Shown here piece after piece: positions 45,388-54,849 of a stretch of 64,000 bases of DNA; position 1 is the stretch's first letter; every line of letters starts with the position of its first letter. This DNA comes from Kangiellaceae bacterium. Its GTDB lineage: Bacteria > Pseudomonadota > Gammaproteobacteria > Enterobacterales > Kangiellaceae. The notes under the pieces were generated by a model, which was not told where the DNA came from, ran no database searches, and saw only the letters and a list, made by a program, of their open reading frames with translations. The translations under genes and the position numbers were made by a program. The DNA lies in NCBI GenBank assembly GCA_026196875.1, contig JAPHTP010000047.1, forward strand, positions 1 to 64,000, given 5' to 3'.

Positions 45388-48075
45388 TTAACTAAATAGT
45401 GGGTTAGGTTTGTTTACGTCAATATTATAAAGTTTAATCGCCTTACTCACTTCTTTCGTGCTGATGACTCCCTCATCGGCTAGCGCTTTAAGTGCAGCGA
45501 TGGCAACATAGAAGCGATCGACTTCAAAGAAGCGGCGCAAATTTTCTCGACTATCACTACGCCCGAAACCATCCGTTCCTAATACGCTATATCTACCAGG
45601 AACATAAGCCCGAATCTGTTCTGCATATGATTTCATCGAATCAGTCGATGCAATTACCGGCCCTTCTTGACCTGCTAAGCATTCTTCAACATAACTGAGC
45701 GTTGCTTTTTTAGCTTCTGGATTGAACAAATTCTCGCGAGTTGCGGCTTGCCCATCCCGCGCCAATTCATTAAAGCTGGTTACACTCCAAATATCGGAAA
45801 CCACATTAAAGTCTTTTTCTAGCAATTCTGCAGCGGCAATCACTTCGTGAAGAATCGCGCCACAACCTAGCAGTTGAACTCGCGCTGGCTTTTTCTTCGC
45901 TTTAGATTTTTTACCTTGTTGCAGCAAATACATACCTTTGATAATGCCTTCTTCAGCACCCTTCGGCATTTCTCCATGCACGTAATTTTCATTGAGCGTG
46001 GTGATATAGTAGAAAACATTTTCCTGCTCTTCGTACATACGGCGCATGCCATCGCGAACGATTAAGGCAAGCTCATATCCAAAAGTTGGGTCATAACTGA
46101 CACAGTTAGGAATAGTGGAGGCCAGCAAATGACTATGTCCATCCTGGTGCTGAAGACCTTCACCGTTAAGGGTTGTTCTACCGAAAGTCGCACCGATTAA
46201 GAACCCACGAGCTTGCATATCACCTGCCGCCCAAGCTAAGTCGCCGATACGTTGGAATCCAAACATGGAGTAGTAAATATAAAAAGGAATCATTGGCAAG
46301 TTATTGCTCGAATAACTTGTTGCCGCAGCGATCCAGGAGGACATTGCTCCCGCTTCGTTGATACCTTCTTCTAAAATTTGCCCTTTCTGGTCTTCGCGGT
46401 AATACATTACCTGATCAGAATCTACTGGCTCATAAAGCTGTCCGACCGAAGAATAAATCCCAACCTGACGGAACATACCTTCCATACCAAAAGTGCGTGC
46501 TTCATCTGGGATAATTGGCACAATACGCTGACCAATTTCTTTGTCTTTGATGAGCACATTGAGGATTCTTACAAATGCCATGGTAGTTGAAATCTCACGC
46601 CCATTTGAACCACCGGTAATTGCACTGAAGGCTTTCATTGGTGGAATTTCCAGCGATGCTGATTTAGCACGGCGTGCAGGCAAATAACCTCCAAGAGCAG
46701 CTCTTCTTTCTTTTAGATATTTAATCTCCGGGCTATCTTCTCCCGGATGATAGAAAGGGGCCTCTTCTAGTTGATCATCCGAAATTGGCACATTGAAACG
46801 GTTACGAAACTGTTTCAATGCTTCGACGTTCATTTTCTTAACTTGGTGAGAAATGTTTTTCCCTTCACCGCTCTCACCCATACCATATCCTTTTACAGTC
46901 TTGGCAAGAATAACAGTTGGTTGTCCTTTGTGGTTCACCGCAGAATGATAAGCTGCGTAAACCTTGGTTGGATCGTGGCCACCACGATTGAGGCGCCAGA
47001 TATCTGAATCAGACATGTTAGCAACCATTTCAAGTAACGCAGGATCTTTACCAAAGAAGAAATCACGGGTGAACTTACCGCCTTTCGATTTATAGTTCTG
47101 GTATTCACCGTCTACCGTTTCTTCCATCACTTTGAGAAGCTTACCTTCTACATCACGAGCAATAAGTGGATCCCAATAACGTCCCCAAATCACCTTGATA
47201 ACATTCCAACCTGCGCCGCGGAAATCACCTTCCAATTCTTGAATAATCTTGCCGTTGCCACGTACCGGCCCGTCGAGCCTTTGTAGGTTACAGTTGATAA
47301 CGAATATCAAGTTATCTAATTTCTCACGCCCAGCTAGGGAAATCGCGCCCAATGACTCCGGCTCATCCATTTCGCCGTCTCCCATAAACGCCCATACTTT
47401 TCTATCTTGGGTGTTTGAAAGACCACGGTCTTGTAAATACTTAAGGAATCTTGCTTGATAAATTGCCTGGATGGGTCCTAGACCCATAGACACGGTCGGA
47501 AATTGCCAGAAGTCCGGCATTAGCCAGGGATGCGGGTATGAAGATAAACCATTACCATCCACCTCTTGGCGGAAATTTTTCATCTGATCTTCATTAATAC
47601 GGCCTTCAAGGAAAGCGCGCGCATATATTCCAGGAGAAGAATGGCCTTGGTAATAGATCAGATCTCCTTCTCTTTGGCCATTGGCAGCATGAAAGAAATG
47701 ATTAAAACCAACATCATATAGGGTTGCCGAAGAAGCGAAACTGGATAAATGACCACCTAGCTCCTTATTTTTTTTGCTGGCCTGAAGGACCAAAGCAATT
47801 GCATTCCAACGAATAATCGAACGTAAACGCTGCTCCATTTCTTGATCGCCGGGGATCAAAGCTTCTTTCGATGTAGGAATGGTATTTAAATAGGCTGTGG
47901 TAGCAGAATAAGGTAAGTGAGCTCCGGAGCGTCTAGCCATATCGATTAACTTTTCAAGCAAATAATGGGCGCGTTCAGCCCCTTCTTCTTCTAGAACCGC
48001 TTCCAGCGCGTCAAGCCACTCCTGAGTTTCGATAGGATCGACATCTTGCTTCAGATCAGACGTTTGTTCAGACAT
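45388..48075 (-). CDS. aceE: Pyruvate dehydrogenase E1 component (homodimeric)
   Basis: I start at ATG 48075 (MSEQTSDLKQDVDP), after GAGGA; the frame extends 16 more codons upstream without a site. The 895-residue protein matches homodimeric AceE (887 in E. coli). The thiamine-diphosphate motif begins FMGDGEMDEPES and ends in a region with INCNLQRLDGPV. It decarboxylates pyruvate and acetylates E2. First gene of aceE-aceF-lpdA. No pdhR-type regulator gene is next to it in this window. Confidence 0.98.
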   Translation of the reverse strand: MSEQTSDLKQDVDPIETQEWLDALEAVLEEEGAERAHYLLEKLIDMARRSGAHLPYSATTAYLNTIPTSKEALIPGDQEMEQRLRSIIRWNAIALVLQASKKNKELGGHLSSFASSATLYDVGFNHFFHAANGQREGDLIYYQGHSSPGIYARAFLEGRINEDQMKNFRQEVDGNGLSSYPHPWLMPDFWQFPTVSMGLGPIQAIYQARFLKYLQDRGLSNTQDRKVWAFMGDGEMDEPESLGAISLAGREKLDNLIFVINCNLQRLDGPVRGNGKIIQELEGDFRGAGWNVIKVIWGRYWDPLIARDVEGKLLKVMEETVDGEYQNYKSKGGKFTRDFFFGKDPALLEMVANMSDSDIWRLNRGGHDPTKVYAAYHSAVNHKGQPTVILAKTVKGYGMGESGEGKNISHQVKKMNVEALKQFRNRFNVPISDDQLEEAPFYHPGEDSPEIKYLKERRAALGGYLPARRAKSASLEIPPMKAFSAITGGSNGREISTTMAFVRILNVLIKDKEIGQRIVPIIPDEARTFGMEGMFRQVGIYSSVGQLYEPVDSDQVMYYREDQKGQILEEGINEAGAMSSWIAAATSYSSNNLPMIPFYIYYSMFGFQRIGDLAWAAGDMQARGFLIGATFGRTTLNGEGLQHQDGHSHLLASTIPNCVSYDPTFGYELALIVRDGMRRMYEEQENVFYYITTLNENYVHGEMPKGAEEGIIKGMYLLQQGKKSKAKKKPARVQLLGCGAILHEVIAAAELLEKDFNVVSDIWSVTSFNELARDGQAATRENLFNPEAKKATLSYVEECLAGQEGPVIASTDSMKSYAEQIRAYVPGRYSVLGTDGFGRSDSRENLRRFFEVDRFYVAIAALKALADEGVISTKEVSKAIKLYNIDVNKPNPLFS

Positions 48076-48541
48076 TAGATTCCTCGTGGAATAGTTTTGA
48101 TTATTTATCTTGAGAGACGGCATGTTCCGTTAGATCGTGGCAGGAACAAGAACTGCGATAAAAAGTATAGCAGCGATATTTATAACTGCAGTTTTATCAA
48201 TTGATAAGCCTCCTGTCAGCAAACAACAAATCAAACATAGCTACAATTAATTCGCTCTACTAACTTTATTCAATTGACGCAAACTAAATTAATCTTAGTC
48301 TTCCAAGGCGTATTATGGCGCACAAAATAACACACCAAGAGCCCTGACTCAATATTTAGCCATACTAACAATAATAACTTCAGTGCAGAGTTTAGTACGC
48401 ACTGCATTTTGGCAGCTCATAAGGAACTTCAAAATTCATACCAAACTCACCACAAAGAAGTTAGCCTAGCTAACTATGCAGGCTTAAGCTAGAGCGCATT
48501 TTTTATTCCTCAATGCGCTCCAATATATTGATTAAAAAGAT
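48076..48541. promoter_or_regulatory. Gap before aceE: palindrome and a hairpin
   Basis: Two things stand out in 466 bases. A perfect 14-base palindrome TTATCAATTGATAA (48194-48207) lies about 120 bases upstream of the aceE start and may be an operator. GAGCGCATT/AATGCGCTC (48492-48500/48512-48520) is a perfect 9-bp hairpin just after the ampE stop and could end ampD-ampE transcription. No gene is supported. Confidence 0.5.
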
Positions 48542-49399
48542 TTACCAGATGGATAAGGGGGATAACAGAGCGACTACTACTAAATAAATAATTGCTGTAC
48601 GGTAAACCATTTGCAGTGCTTGACGATTTTCCTTAAGGTCTCCGTCAGATACGCCCATCTGCAAACCTAATGCTGCAACGCCGATTTCACTCAAAACATG
48701 GTTGTTATTTGCTGAAAAGTCACTGAAGTAATCTTTAGCGCGATAAAATCCGTTAACGAAATCACCGGTTAACAAGTGAAGGAAACTTGAAAGACGGGCA
48801 GGAGCCCAATCAATCCAGTGCAAACTGCGACTCATGATTGCTAGATGCTCATTTTTTTGATGCTTCAAACAATGTAAGTAATATATATGCGAAAGCCTAT
48901 ATCCCAATGCGCCGAATGGACCAAGAAATATAAACCAGAAAATTACCCCGAAATATCGTTTATTAGCTTCGATTAGAATCGTTCTGGTTGCATTTCTGAT
49001 TAATTCATCGCCTTTGGGCAGGTCTTGATCTTCAGCTTCTTTTTCTATGATCAAATAAGCCGCCTCTTGATCATCTCTTTCCATCGCTTCCGTATACCGC
49101 TCGAAAGATGCCTCAAGAGATTTTGGTCCAAGGCAGTAAAACAAAACCCCAACGGATATGATAAACATTAAGAGATAGTAAATTGGGCCGCTGAACGCAG
49201 TTACAACAAGAAAAAGGAGGAAAGGAACAAGAACGACTACAAGTAAGGTCCCTGCACCAGTGAGGTAGAATTCTTTGTCACCAAACTGGGCTTCAATTTT
49301 CTCTACATATCCCTCGAACCAAGAGAATGATCGTAATTCAGCGCCCCAACGAAAATAGAACTCTAAGGAAAACACTATAAGGACAGATAAAAGAGCCAT
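48542..49399 (-). CDS. ampE: AmpE-family inner-membrane signalling protein
   Basis: A 285-residue protein with a membrane-spanning N-terminus (MALLSVLIVFSLEFYF), two closely spaced helices at about 50-90, a central cytosolic part and a last helix at the end (AIIYLVVVALLSP). The FGALGYRLSHIYY region and the total length match AmpE. In enterobacteria and Pseudomonas ampE follows ampD and is linked to beta-lactamase regulation; its exact action is unresolved. It is 139 bases downstream of ampD on the same strand. Confidence 0.92.
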   Translation of the reverse strand: MALLSVLIVFSLEFYFRWGAELRSFSWFEGYVEKIEAQFGDKEFYLTGAGTLLVVVLVPFLLFLVVTAFSGPIYYLLMFIISVGVLFYCLGPKSLEASFERYTEAMERDDQEAAYLIIEKEAEDQDLPKGDELIRNATRTILIEANKRYFGVIFWFIFLGPFGALGYRLSHIYYLHCLKHQKNEHLAIMSRSLHWIDWAPARLSSFLHLLTGDFVNGFYRAKDYFSDFSANNNHVLSEIGVAALGLQMGVSDGDLKENRQALQMVYRTAIIYLVVVALLSPLSIW

Positions 49400-49538
49400 T
49401 CAGTTTACCACTCTGTTGTTTAACCCGTTCACGTTGTTTAACCAGTCCCAGGTTAGCTAGTTGTTATTGCTCGGATAATAACTGATTTTAGCTTAAAAAT
49501 CAGATCCCTATATCAGTGGTCGGAAGACCGCCTGCGAT

Positions 49539-50081
49539 TCATTCCAGAAGTCCCTTATATCTGGACCAATTAAAGCTATCACCGGGATCAGTCTTCCTAC
49601 CAGGAGCGATATCGCTATGCCCTACAATATTAGAATTATGAATTAAGGGAAATTCCGCCTGGATAACCTTAGTAACTCTAGCCAAGCTTTGGTACTGTAC
49701 CCCCGTATAAGGTATTTGATCTGCCCCGGCTAATTCGATCCCGATTGAAAAATCATTGCAGTTGTCTTTGCCTTGGAACTGAGAAACACCGGCGTGCCAA
49801 GCTCGTTGATGAAATGGGACAAATTGAATGATTTCCCCACTTCTTCGGATATAAAGGTGAGAAGAAACCCTTAGCTCTTTGAGCTCACCTAATTCGGGAT
49901 AAGAGTCAAAATCTAAAGTTCCTTCAAAAAACTGCTCCACAAAAGTCCCACACATATTAAATGGCGGCAAACTGATATTGTGGATAACTAGCAGTGAAAC
50001 CTCCGAATTATCCGGCCTTTGATTGAAGTGAGGACTAACCACTCGCTTCGCTCCGAACAACCAACCATCCTGAATCATCAT
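49539..50081 (-). CDS. ampD: 1,6-anhydro-N-acetylmuramyl-L-alanine amidase AmpD
   Basis: A 180-residue cytoplasmic zinc amidase, the usual AmpD length. The zinc ligands are His in LVIHNIS, His in VGHSDIAPGRKTDPG and the Asp in TDPG. The catalytic region SSHLYIRRSGEIIQFV and the WHAG turn are also conserved. It cleaves the stem peptide from recycled anhydro-muropeptides, and in many species its loss induces AmpC beta-lactamase. The start is ATG 50081 or the next codon; the ribosome site is weak. It pairs with ampE downstream. Confidence 0.96.
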   Translation of the reverse strand: MMIQDGWLFGAKRVVSPHFNQRPDNSEVSLLVIHNISLPPFNMCGTFVEQFFEGTLDFDSYPELGELKELRVSSHLYIRRSGEIIQFVPFHQRAWHAGVSQFQGKDNCNDFSIGIELAGADQIPYTGVQYQSLARVTKVIQAEFPLIHNSNIVGHSDIAPGRKTDPGDSFNWSRYKGLLE

Positions 50082-50173
50082 TCATATTTATAAGGAATTA
50101 AGGTGACAGGCAGCATAGCAAGCCTGCAAATCGAATTAAAGCAAGATAGGGATTAATTTAACTTAGACTGAGA

Positions 50174-52561
50174 TTAGCTAGCTTCAGCTTTCATTGCCCG
50201 TAGATTTGAAATTACTGATTTGAGTGCCCTATCAAATAGCGCTTCATCGTCTAGTACTTTTAAATCGCCAATTTGGTAAGCGGCAGCTAGTCCGTCAGTT
50301 AGATACTCAGCAAGCTTAACACCGCTTCGATTGACAAAAATAAATTTGCCGCTTGAGACAATTCGTGCCGCCAGCTTGGCCCGCTTGTACTCGTCATTGA
50401 CTTTTAAATCGAACCAACTACCCGCGCTAAAATTTGCAACAGCGTTTTTGCTCTCTTCACTAATTTCCATAGCATGTTCAACTTGAAGATTGGTTTGGCC
50501 AATCTCTTCAGCCGAAAAAGCGATTTCTTCGACAGCAATTTCTTCGATAACAGGCTCATCTTCAACTTCGGGTTGTTGTTCCACTTTTTCAAATGGATCG
50601 GCAGGCTTAAGTCTAATTATTTCGTCTTTTGAATTTTCTTCTATATAAACTTTTGCGTCAGTAATTATTTTACGGTGTTCATCTTCAAGCCTGTCTAGAA
50701 GTGCTGAAGCTTCAATTTGAGATAAAGAAATTTTGTCAAAACCTAACTTCAAGTTTTTTATCAAAACAGGAACCATTTTCTTTAACTTGTCGAGCCTTGT
50801 TTGTTCTTTGACAGGTTGTAAGCTCCATATCAGCATTTGGGCTAATTTAGAGACTTTCTCCCAGCCTTCATCGTCTTCTTTTAAGCTCTCTAAAAACATT
50901 ACATGGACCCAAGCTGTCTTTAACAACTGTTTAGCAACGTCAGGTACTAGTTTACGTTGACAGATACGTCTAATTTCTGAGTTTACCTTTGAGCGAGCAG
51001 ACTCTGCTCTTGCTTTTCCTTCCTCCGCTTCGCGCGTCCGTTTCTCAAAAATTTGGGCTCGCTTTCTAAAATCGTTTTTGAATCCACTAAAGTCATCAAG
51101 CAACTTATCAAACATTGAAACGTCATCACTAAATTCATTACAAATTTGTTCTACGATTTGTTTAATCTTAGTCAACATCGGCTCAGAGTTTACGTCGTCA
51201 GGCTCCCAAGAAAGTCCGGCATGAGCAAGTTCATTTAACAATAATCTCGCCGAGTGTTTACGGTTTGAAAAGAATGATTTATCTGCCAGTCCAACTTTCA
51301 AAATTGGTATTTGCAATCTAGCAATTACGGCTTTAATTTCGGCGTGTAAATTTTCATCGTCCAAAATGAAATCGAACAACATAGTGACGACATCGATCAT
51401 GTCATCATTGGCCTGTCCAAGAGCACCGCTTGCTAACTGACTGCTTATTTCGGACGGCAGGAGCGTACTAATTTGCGAACGTATATCGAGAACCTGGTTA
51501 CTTTGTGCAGCTGACTCTGACTGCTGAATATTTGACAATAGCCCTATCAAATGAGGCGTCTCTACCGCTTGTGGCACAGCTTCTGTTTGCGCACCCCGTC
51601 TGAAAGCAAGTAGCTCATGCAGTAGTCCAACAATTTCCTTATTATCTGCCGAAGCTCGAATCGATGGCTCAGAACCAGATGAAGAATCTTGGGCAGGTTG
51701 GGTCAATGTTCCATCTCTCAAATGAGCAGATTCTGCATGTGGTAAGGTAGAACCCTGTTCTGAAGGTTGACTCACTGGTGTAGGACTAACCGAGTCAATC
51801 GGATCTTGCTTAAACTCATCATAGTGGTAACTTTGTTTTTTTACTGGCGAAACCGGAATATTCTTTAAATCGGGCAGGATCCCATTGTCGATAAAATACG
51901 CATTTACTTTTTCATAAATTACGTCGAGAAAGTGGATAAGTGTACGATCAAAAAACTTATATAAGACCAACTTAAACTCGGTACTTAACTCCATTTTAGA
52001 TAAAGATAAATTAAAGGCTGAGCAAACGCCTTCAGGGACAAACGGGTTGTTATCATCTGTGATAGTTTTATTTGGGCAGAGAGCATCTAGACGTTTTGCG
52101 ATATTTGCCAAGGCCACTTTGTTCGCCTTGTCAGCTCTATTAACCATGGTATCGATTGCAATACGCTCTTCAAGGTCATTCTCTTCAACAAGGGCTAATT
52201 GCTCATAAGAAACTTCCTCTACGATATATGTCTCATTCCCTACTTCTTTAGCTAACGAATTCGCGAATCCATTGCTAACTTCATCTTTAAATACTGCAAT
52301 AGACTCATTTTTTTTCACCCTGAGTTCTCTAAGCGCAGCAAAATGACTACTGTCATCACTTTTTCCGGACTTGTCAAACAAGTGATCATCTACATCCGCA
52401 TAAAGTTTATTTAGACGTAATTCAAGTTCATTTAGAAATAATTCGAGAACATCTTCGATAGAAGTTGAGAGCTTTATATCGCTTTTACTATCTTTTGAAT
52501 CGACATTCTCATGAGAAAAATCGACAATATTTCGGCTATTACCCACAATTATTACCCACAA
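50174..52561 (-). CDS. DUF1631-family protein
   Basis: A protein of about 795 residues, helical and charged, with no membrane segment. The C-terminal 80 residues (GSWFDLKVNDEYKRAKLAARIV, FIFVNRSGVKLAEYL) are the signature of DUF1631, a family long misnamed as thymidine phosphorylase; PA4523 of P. aeruginosa holds the same position beside ampD. The central part (about 200-330) is low-complexity, Ser/Pro/Gln-rich. Start codon unclear: TTG 52561 or GTG 52546, both within a tandem duplication. The function is unknown. Confidence 0.85.
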   Translation of the reverse strand: MWVIIVGNSRNIVDFSHENVDSKDSKSDIKLSTSIEDVLELFLNELELRLNKLYADVDDHLFDKSGKSDDSSHFAALRELRVKKNESIAVFKDEVSNGFANSLAKEVGNETYIVEEVSYEQLALVEENDLEERIAIDTMVNRADKANKVALANIAKRLDALCPNKTITDDNNPFVPEGVCSAFNLSLSKMELSTEFKLVLYKFFDRTLIHFLDVIYEKVNAYFIDNGILPDLKNIPVSPVKKQSYHYDEFKQDPIDSVSPTPVSQPSEQGSTLPHAESAHLRDGTLTQPAQDSSSGSEPSIRASADNKEIVGLLHELLAFRRGAQTEAVPQAVETPHLIGLLSNIQQSESAAQSNQVLDIRSQISTLLPSEISSQLASGALGQANDDMIDVVTMLFDFILDDENLHAEIKAVIARLQIPILKVGLADKSFFSNRKHSARLLLNELAHAGLSWEPDDVNSEPMLTKIKQIVEQICNEFSDDVSMFDKLLDDFSGFKNDFRKRAQIFEKRTREAEEGKARAESARSKVNSEIRRICQRKLVPDVAKQLLKTAWVHVMFLESLKEDDEGWEKVSKLAQMLIWSLQPVKEQTRLDKLKKMVPVLIKNLKLGFDKISLSQIEASALLDRLEDEHRKIITDAKVYIEENSKDEIIRLKPADPFEKVEQQPEVEDEPVIEEIAVEEIAFSAEEIGQTNLQVEHAMEISEESKNAVANFSAGSWFDLKVNDEYKRAKLAARIVSSGKFIFVNRSGVKLAEYLTDGLAAAYQIGDLKVLDDEALFDRALKSVISNLRAMKAEAS

Positions 52562-52986
52562 CGCTTACCTAAATTTGCTTACTTGAAATTAATTTTGATA
52601 AGAAATGAGCTCCTTTCTAGAGATCAACAAGCTCAAATCAGACTACTGGGTTTACTCTTGCATTCTAAGCGATTAAACCAACACGTTATTTAAAAGAATC
52701 CCTAAAACGAGATTAATTAAACAAAATTGGTTATATTCTATCTCCACAAGCGATTATCAAGAATTTTAGAACGCTAAAAGAAAACGCACTGTACCTATTT
52801 AAGTATAGCCGTTAGATACTTTTTAGTGACCTCAATTGTGTAAAAAATTGAACTTCATCGTGTATTGTGACATACAACCTAATTACTTGATATAATTACA
52901 ATTATCTATATTAGAATCCCGTGTAATAATGAGCACAGCTAAAAATGCGGGACAGACTGGTGTAATGCAAAACAGGACTAAATACA
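52562..52986 (+). other. Intergenic stretch with a 21-codon upstream frame
   Basis: 425 bases, divergent promoters expected. ATG at 52929 opens a 21-codon frame that ends at TGA 52992-52994, overlapping the start of the protease gene at 52987 in another frame. It has no visible ribosome site. I see no other credible gene or strong hairpin here. Confidence 0.45.
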
Positions 52987-53532
52987 ATGAGTGAGAATAA
53001 TGACTCTCAAAATTCGTATGACGATCAAACGACTACCCGATTCGGCAAACGTATGATCTTCGTAGCCTGGATTATGGGTTTAGTCTTGCTCACCATGTTT
53101 TTTGGTGCTTGGGAAGAAAAACAACACAACCCCAACTCTACTCCAACGAGTGCTAGAGCCGACTCATATATCGAAGTTAATTTAAAACGCAACCGCCAAG
53201 GACACTACCTAAGTGGTGGTAAGGTTAATGGGCGTAATGCATTGTTTTTGCTCGATACAGGCGCAACTGTCGTAGCAATTCCCGGAGAGTTAGAACAGAC
53301 CTACGCTTTACGACGAGGAAGGCAACATCATAGCCGCACAGCTAATGGCACCACTACAGCCTACTCGACAACCATTAATGAACTTTCCATTGGGGATATT
53401 ACTCTTTACGACGTACCAGCTTCGATTATTCCTAACATGCAAGGAGAAGAGATATTACTTGGTATGAGCGTCCTAAAAGAACTGGAATTCACCCAAAAAG
53501 GCAACAATCTGACCCTACGACAACATCTGTAA
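52987..53532 (+). CDS. Membrane-anchored retropepsin-like aspartic protease
   Basis: A 181-residue protein with a single membrane helix at about residues 23-42 (MIFVAWIMGLVLLTMFFGAW), then a retropepsin-like domain. The catalytic motif LFLLDTGATVVAIP lies at about residues 87-100 and the flap-like partner strand follows (AYSTTINELSIGD). The closing ILLGMSVLKELEF is the conserved hydrophobic-Gly motif of the family. The size fits the TIGR02281 clan AA group. It probably acts as a homodimer in the periplasm on an unknown substrate. Possibly coupled to the 21-codon frame at 52929. nadC follows after 68 bases. Confidence 0.9.
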   Translation: MSENNDSQNSYDDQTTTRFGKRMIFVAWIMGLVLLTMFFGAWEEKQHNPNSTPTSARADSYIEVNLKRNRQGHYLSGGKVNGRNALFLLDTGATVVAIPGELEQTYALRRGRQHHSRTANGTTTAYSTTINELSIGDITLYDVPASIIPNMQGEEILLGMSVLKELEFTQKGNNLTLRQHL

Positions 53533-53600
53533 CCGTGAGACTTGCGGCAACGTCGCTAACTGATAGAATAGCGCCACTTTAACCAGCAGGATCTAGCATT

Positions 53601-54485
53601 TTGGATCAACAGTTATTTAACAAACTTCTTTCGCATGAAATTAGCCAGATGTGCCAATTTGCATTAGACGAAGACTTGGCGGGCAGAGATAACAAGGACA
53701 TAACAGCTGAACTAATCCCACATGATGGCCTGGCTAAAGCCAAATTAATCACACGTGAAGATGGAGTTTTATGCGGCGTACGTTGGGTTGAAACCATATT
53801 TGAGCTACTTCCGGGAGACTTAGAACTCAAATGGCATTTCAAAGACGGTGATTCGATTAAGGCCAGCGACTGTCTTTGCGAGTTCGAAGGTAACGCACGT
53901 AAATTGCTAACCGGCGAAAGAAGTGCCATGAATTTCTTGCAATCTCTATCCGCCACCGCGACCATTACCGCCAAATATGCTGCAAAGATAGAAAAAACCG
54001 ACAGTAAGATACTTGATACCAGAAAGACCATCCCGGGAATGCGCTTCGGTCAAAAATACGCGGTAACTTGTGGCGGCGGAACCAATCACAGAATAGGCCT
54101 TTCAGACGCTTACCTTATTAAGGAAAATCACATCATGGCCTGTGGCGGAATTACTCAAGCTTTAAAAGCCGCGGTATCAAACCATCCCAATAAACTACTT
54201 GAAATCGAGGTTGAAAATCTCGACGAACTTAGTGAAGCTCTAAATGGTAAGGCACAAGTGGTCATGTTAGACAATTTTTCTATCGAACAAACACTTGAAG
54301 CCGTCAAGTTAAGGAATGCTCACGAAAATAAGGCAAAACTTGAAGCTTCAGGCAATGTGGACTTGAGCACAATAAGGTCGATTGCAGGAACCGGAGTGGA
54401 CTATATTTCTGTTGGCGCTTTGACTAAAAATGTTAGTGCCCTGGACTTGTCCCTTAGAGTTCAGCTTGAAAAACAGGCGATGTAA
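53601..54485 (+). CDS. nadC: Quinolinate phosphoribosyltransferase (NAD biosynthesis)
   Basis: A 294-residue protein, TTG start at 53601 with AGGA upstream. Family motifs are clear: LTGERSAMNFLQSLSATAT, LDTRKTIPGMRFGQKYAV, GGTNHRIGLSDAYLIKENH and a C-terminal GTGVDYISVGALTKNV. The enzyme converts quinolinate and PRPP into nicotinate mononucleotide, releasing CO2. The gene lies just before pilA, as in Pseudomonas. Cytosolic, regular length. Confidence 0.97.
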   Translation: MDQQLFNKLLSHEISQMCQFALDEDLAGRDNKDITAELIPHDGLAKAKLITREDGVLCGVRWVETIFELLPGDLELKWHFKDGDSIKASDCLCEFEGNARKLLTGERSAMNFLQSLSATATITAKYAAKIEKTDSKILDTRKTIPGMRFGQKYAVTCGGGTNHRIGLSDAYLIKENHIMACGGITQALKAAVSNHPNKLLEIEVENLDELSEALNGKAQVVMLDNFSIEQTLEAVKLRNAHENKAKLEASGNVDLSTIRSIAGTGVDYISVGALTKNVSALDLSLRVQLEKQAM

Positions 54486-54515
54486 CAATTTATGTCAGTA
54501 AACCAGGCTCAACTT

Positions 54516-54532
54516 GTGACACTTTTTGTCAC
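54516..54532. promoter_or_regulatory. Palindrome GTGACA-N5-TGTCAC in the nadC-pilA gap
   Basis: A perfect 6-base inverted repeat spaced by 5. It lies 30 bases after the nadC stop and about 190 bases upstream of the sigma-54 promoter. TGTC repeats here and at 54493-54496 recall the PilR-binding (C/G)TGTC motifs of Pseudomonas pilA, so an activator site is possible. It could also act as an end hairpin for nadC, although no long T run follows. Confidence 0.45.
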
Positions 54533-54724
54533 TAGTGCCGCTAATTTACACCACCTCAATCTCATAATAACTATAAATAAGCAACTAAGAGTAATAGAAG
54601 TTCACAACTCTCCCTGTTTTCTCTTATGTAAGTAGTTGATTTTTATATTTTTTCGGCCAAAAAACCACCAACTCCAACTATTTTTGGGACTGGCTTCACA
54701 GTTTAAGTAAGATTTAATTTAAGT

Positions 54725-54740
54725 TGGCATTATGGTTGCT
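54725..54740 (+). promoter_or_regulatory. Sigma-54 promoter of the pilin gene
   Basis: TGGCAT-N5-TTGCT gives GG at 54726-54727 and GC at 54738-54739 with exactly 10 bases between, the strict -24/-12 spacing. Transcription should start near 54751, leaving a leader of about 100 bases. Type IV pilin genes are classically sigma-54 and PilS/PilR dependent. The rest of the 364-base gap shows no gene. Confidence 0.88.
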
Positions 54741-54849
54741 ATAGGATAACTAAGAATAGAATTCTTGTGAATTTAAGGAAATCGACTACTTTTAAAAAAG
54801 CGGTTTCCAAAGACTCAAATCCTAACTAACTGAACTGAGGTATTTAAAA

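Noticed and set aside
48194-48207. FNR or CRP site reading of the aceE-upstream palindrome
   Set aside because: FNR sites need TTGAT-N4-ATCAA and CRP sites TGTGA-N6-TCACA; TTATCAATTGATAA fits neither.
49400-49450. Direct repeat of GTTGTTTAACC just upstream of ampE
   Set aside because: Only two short copies; no clear role and too short to call a feature.
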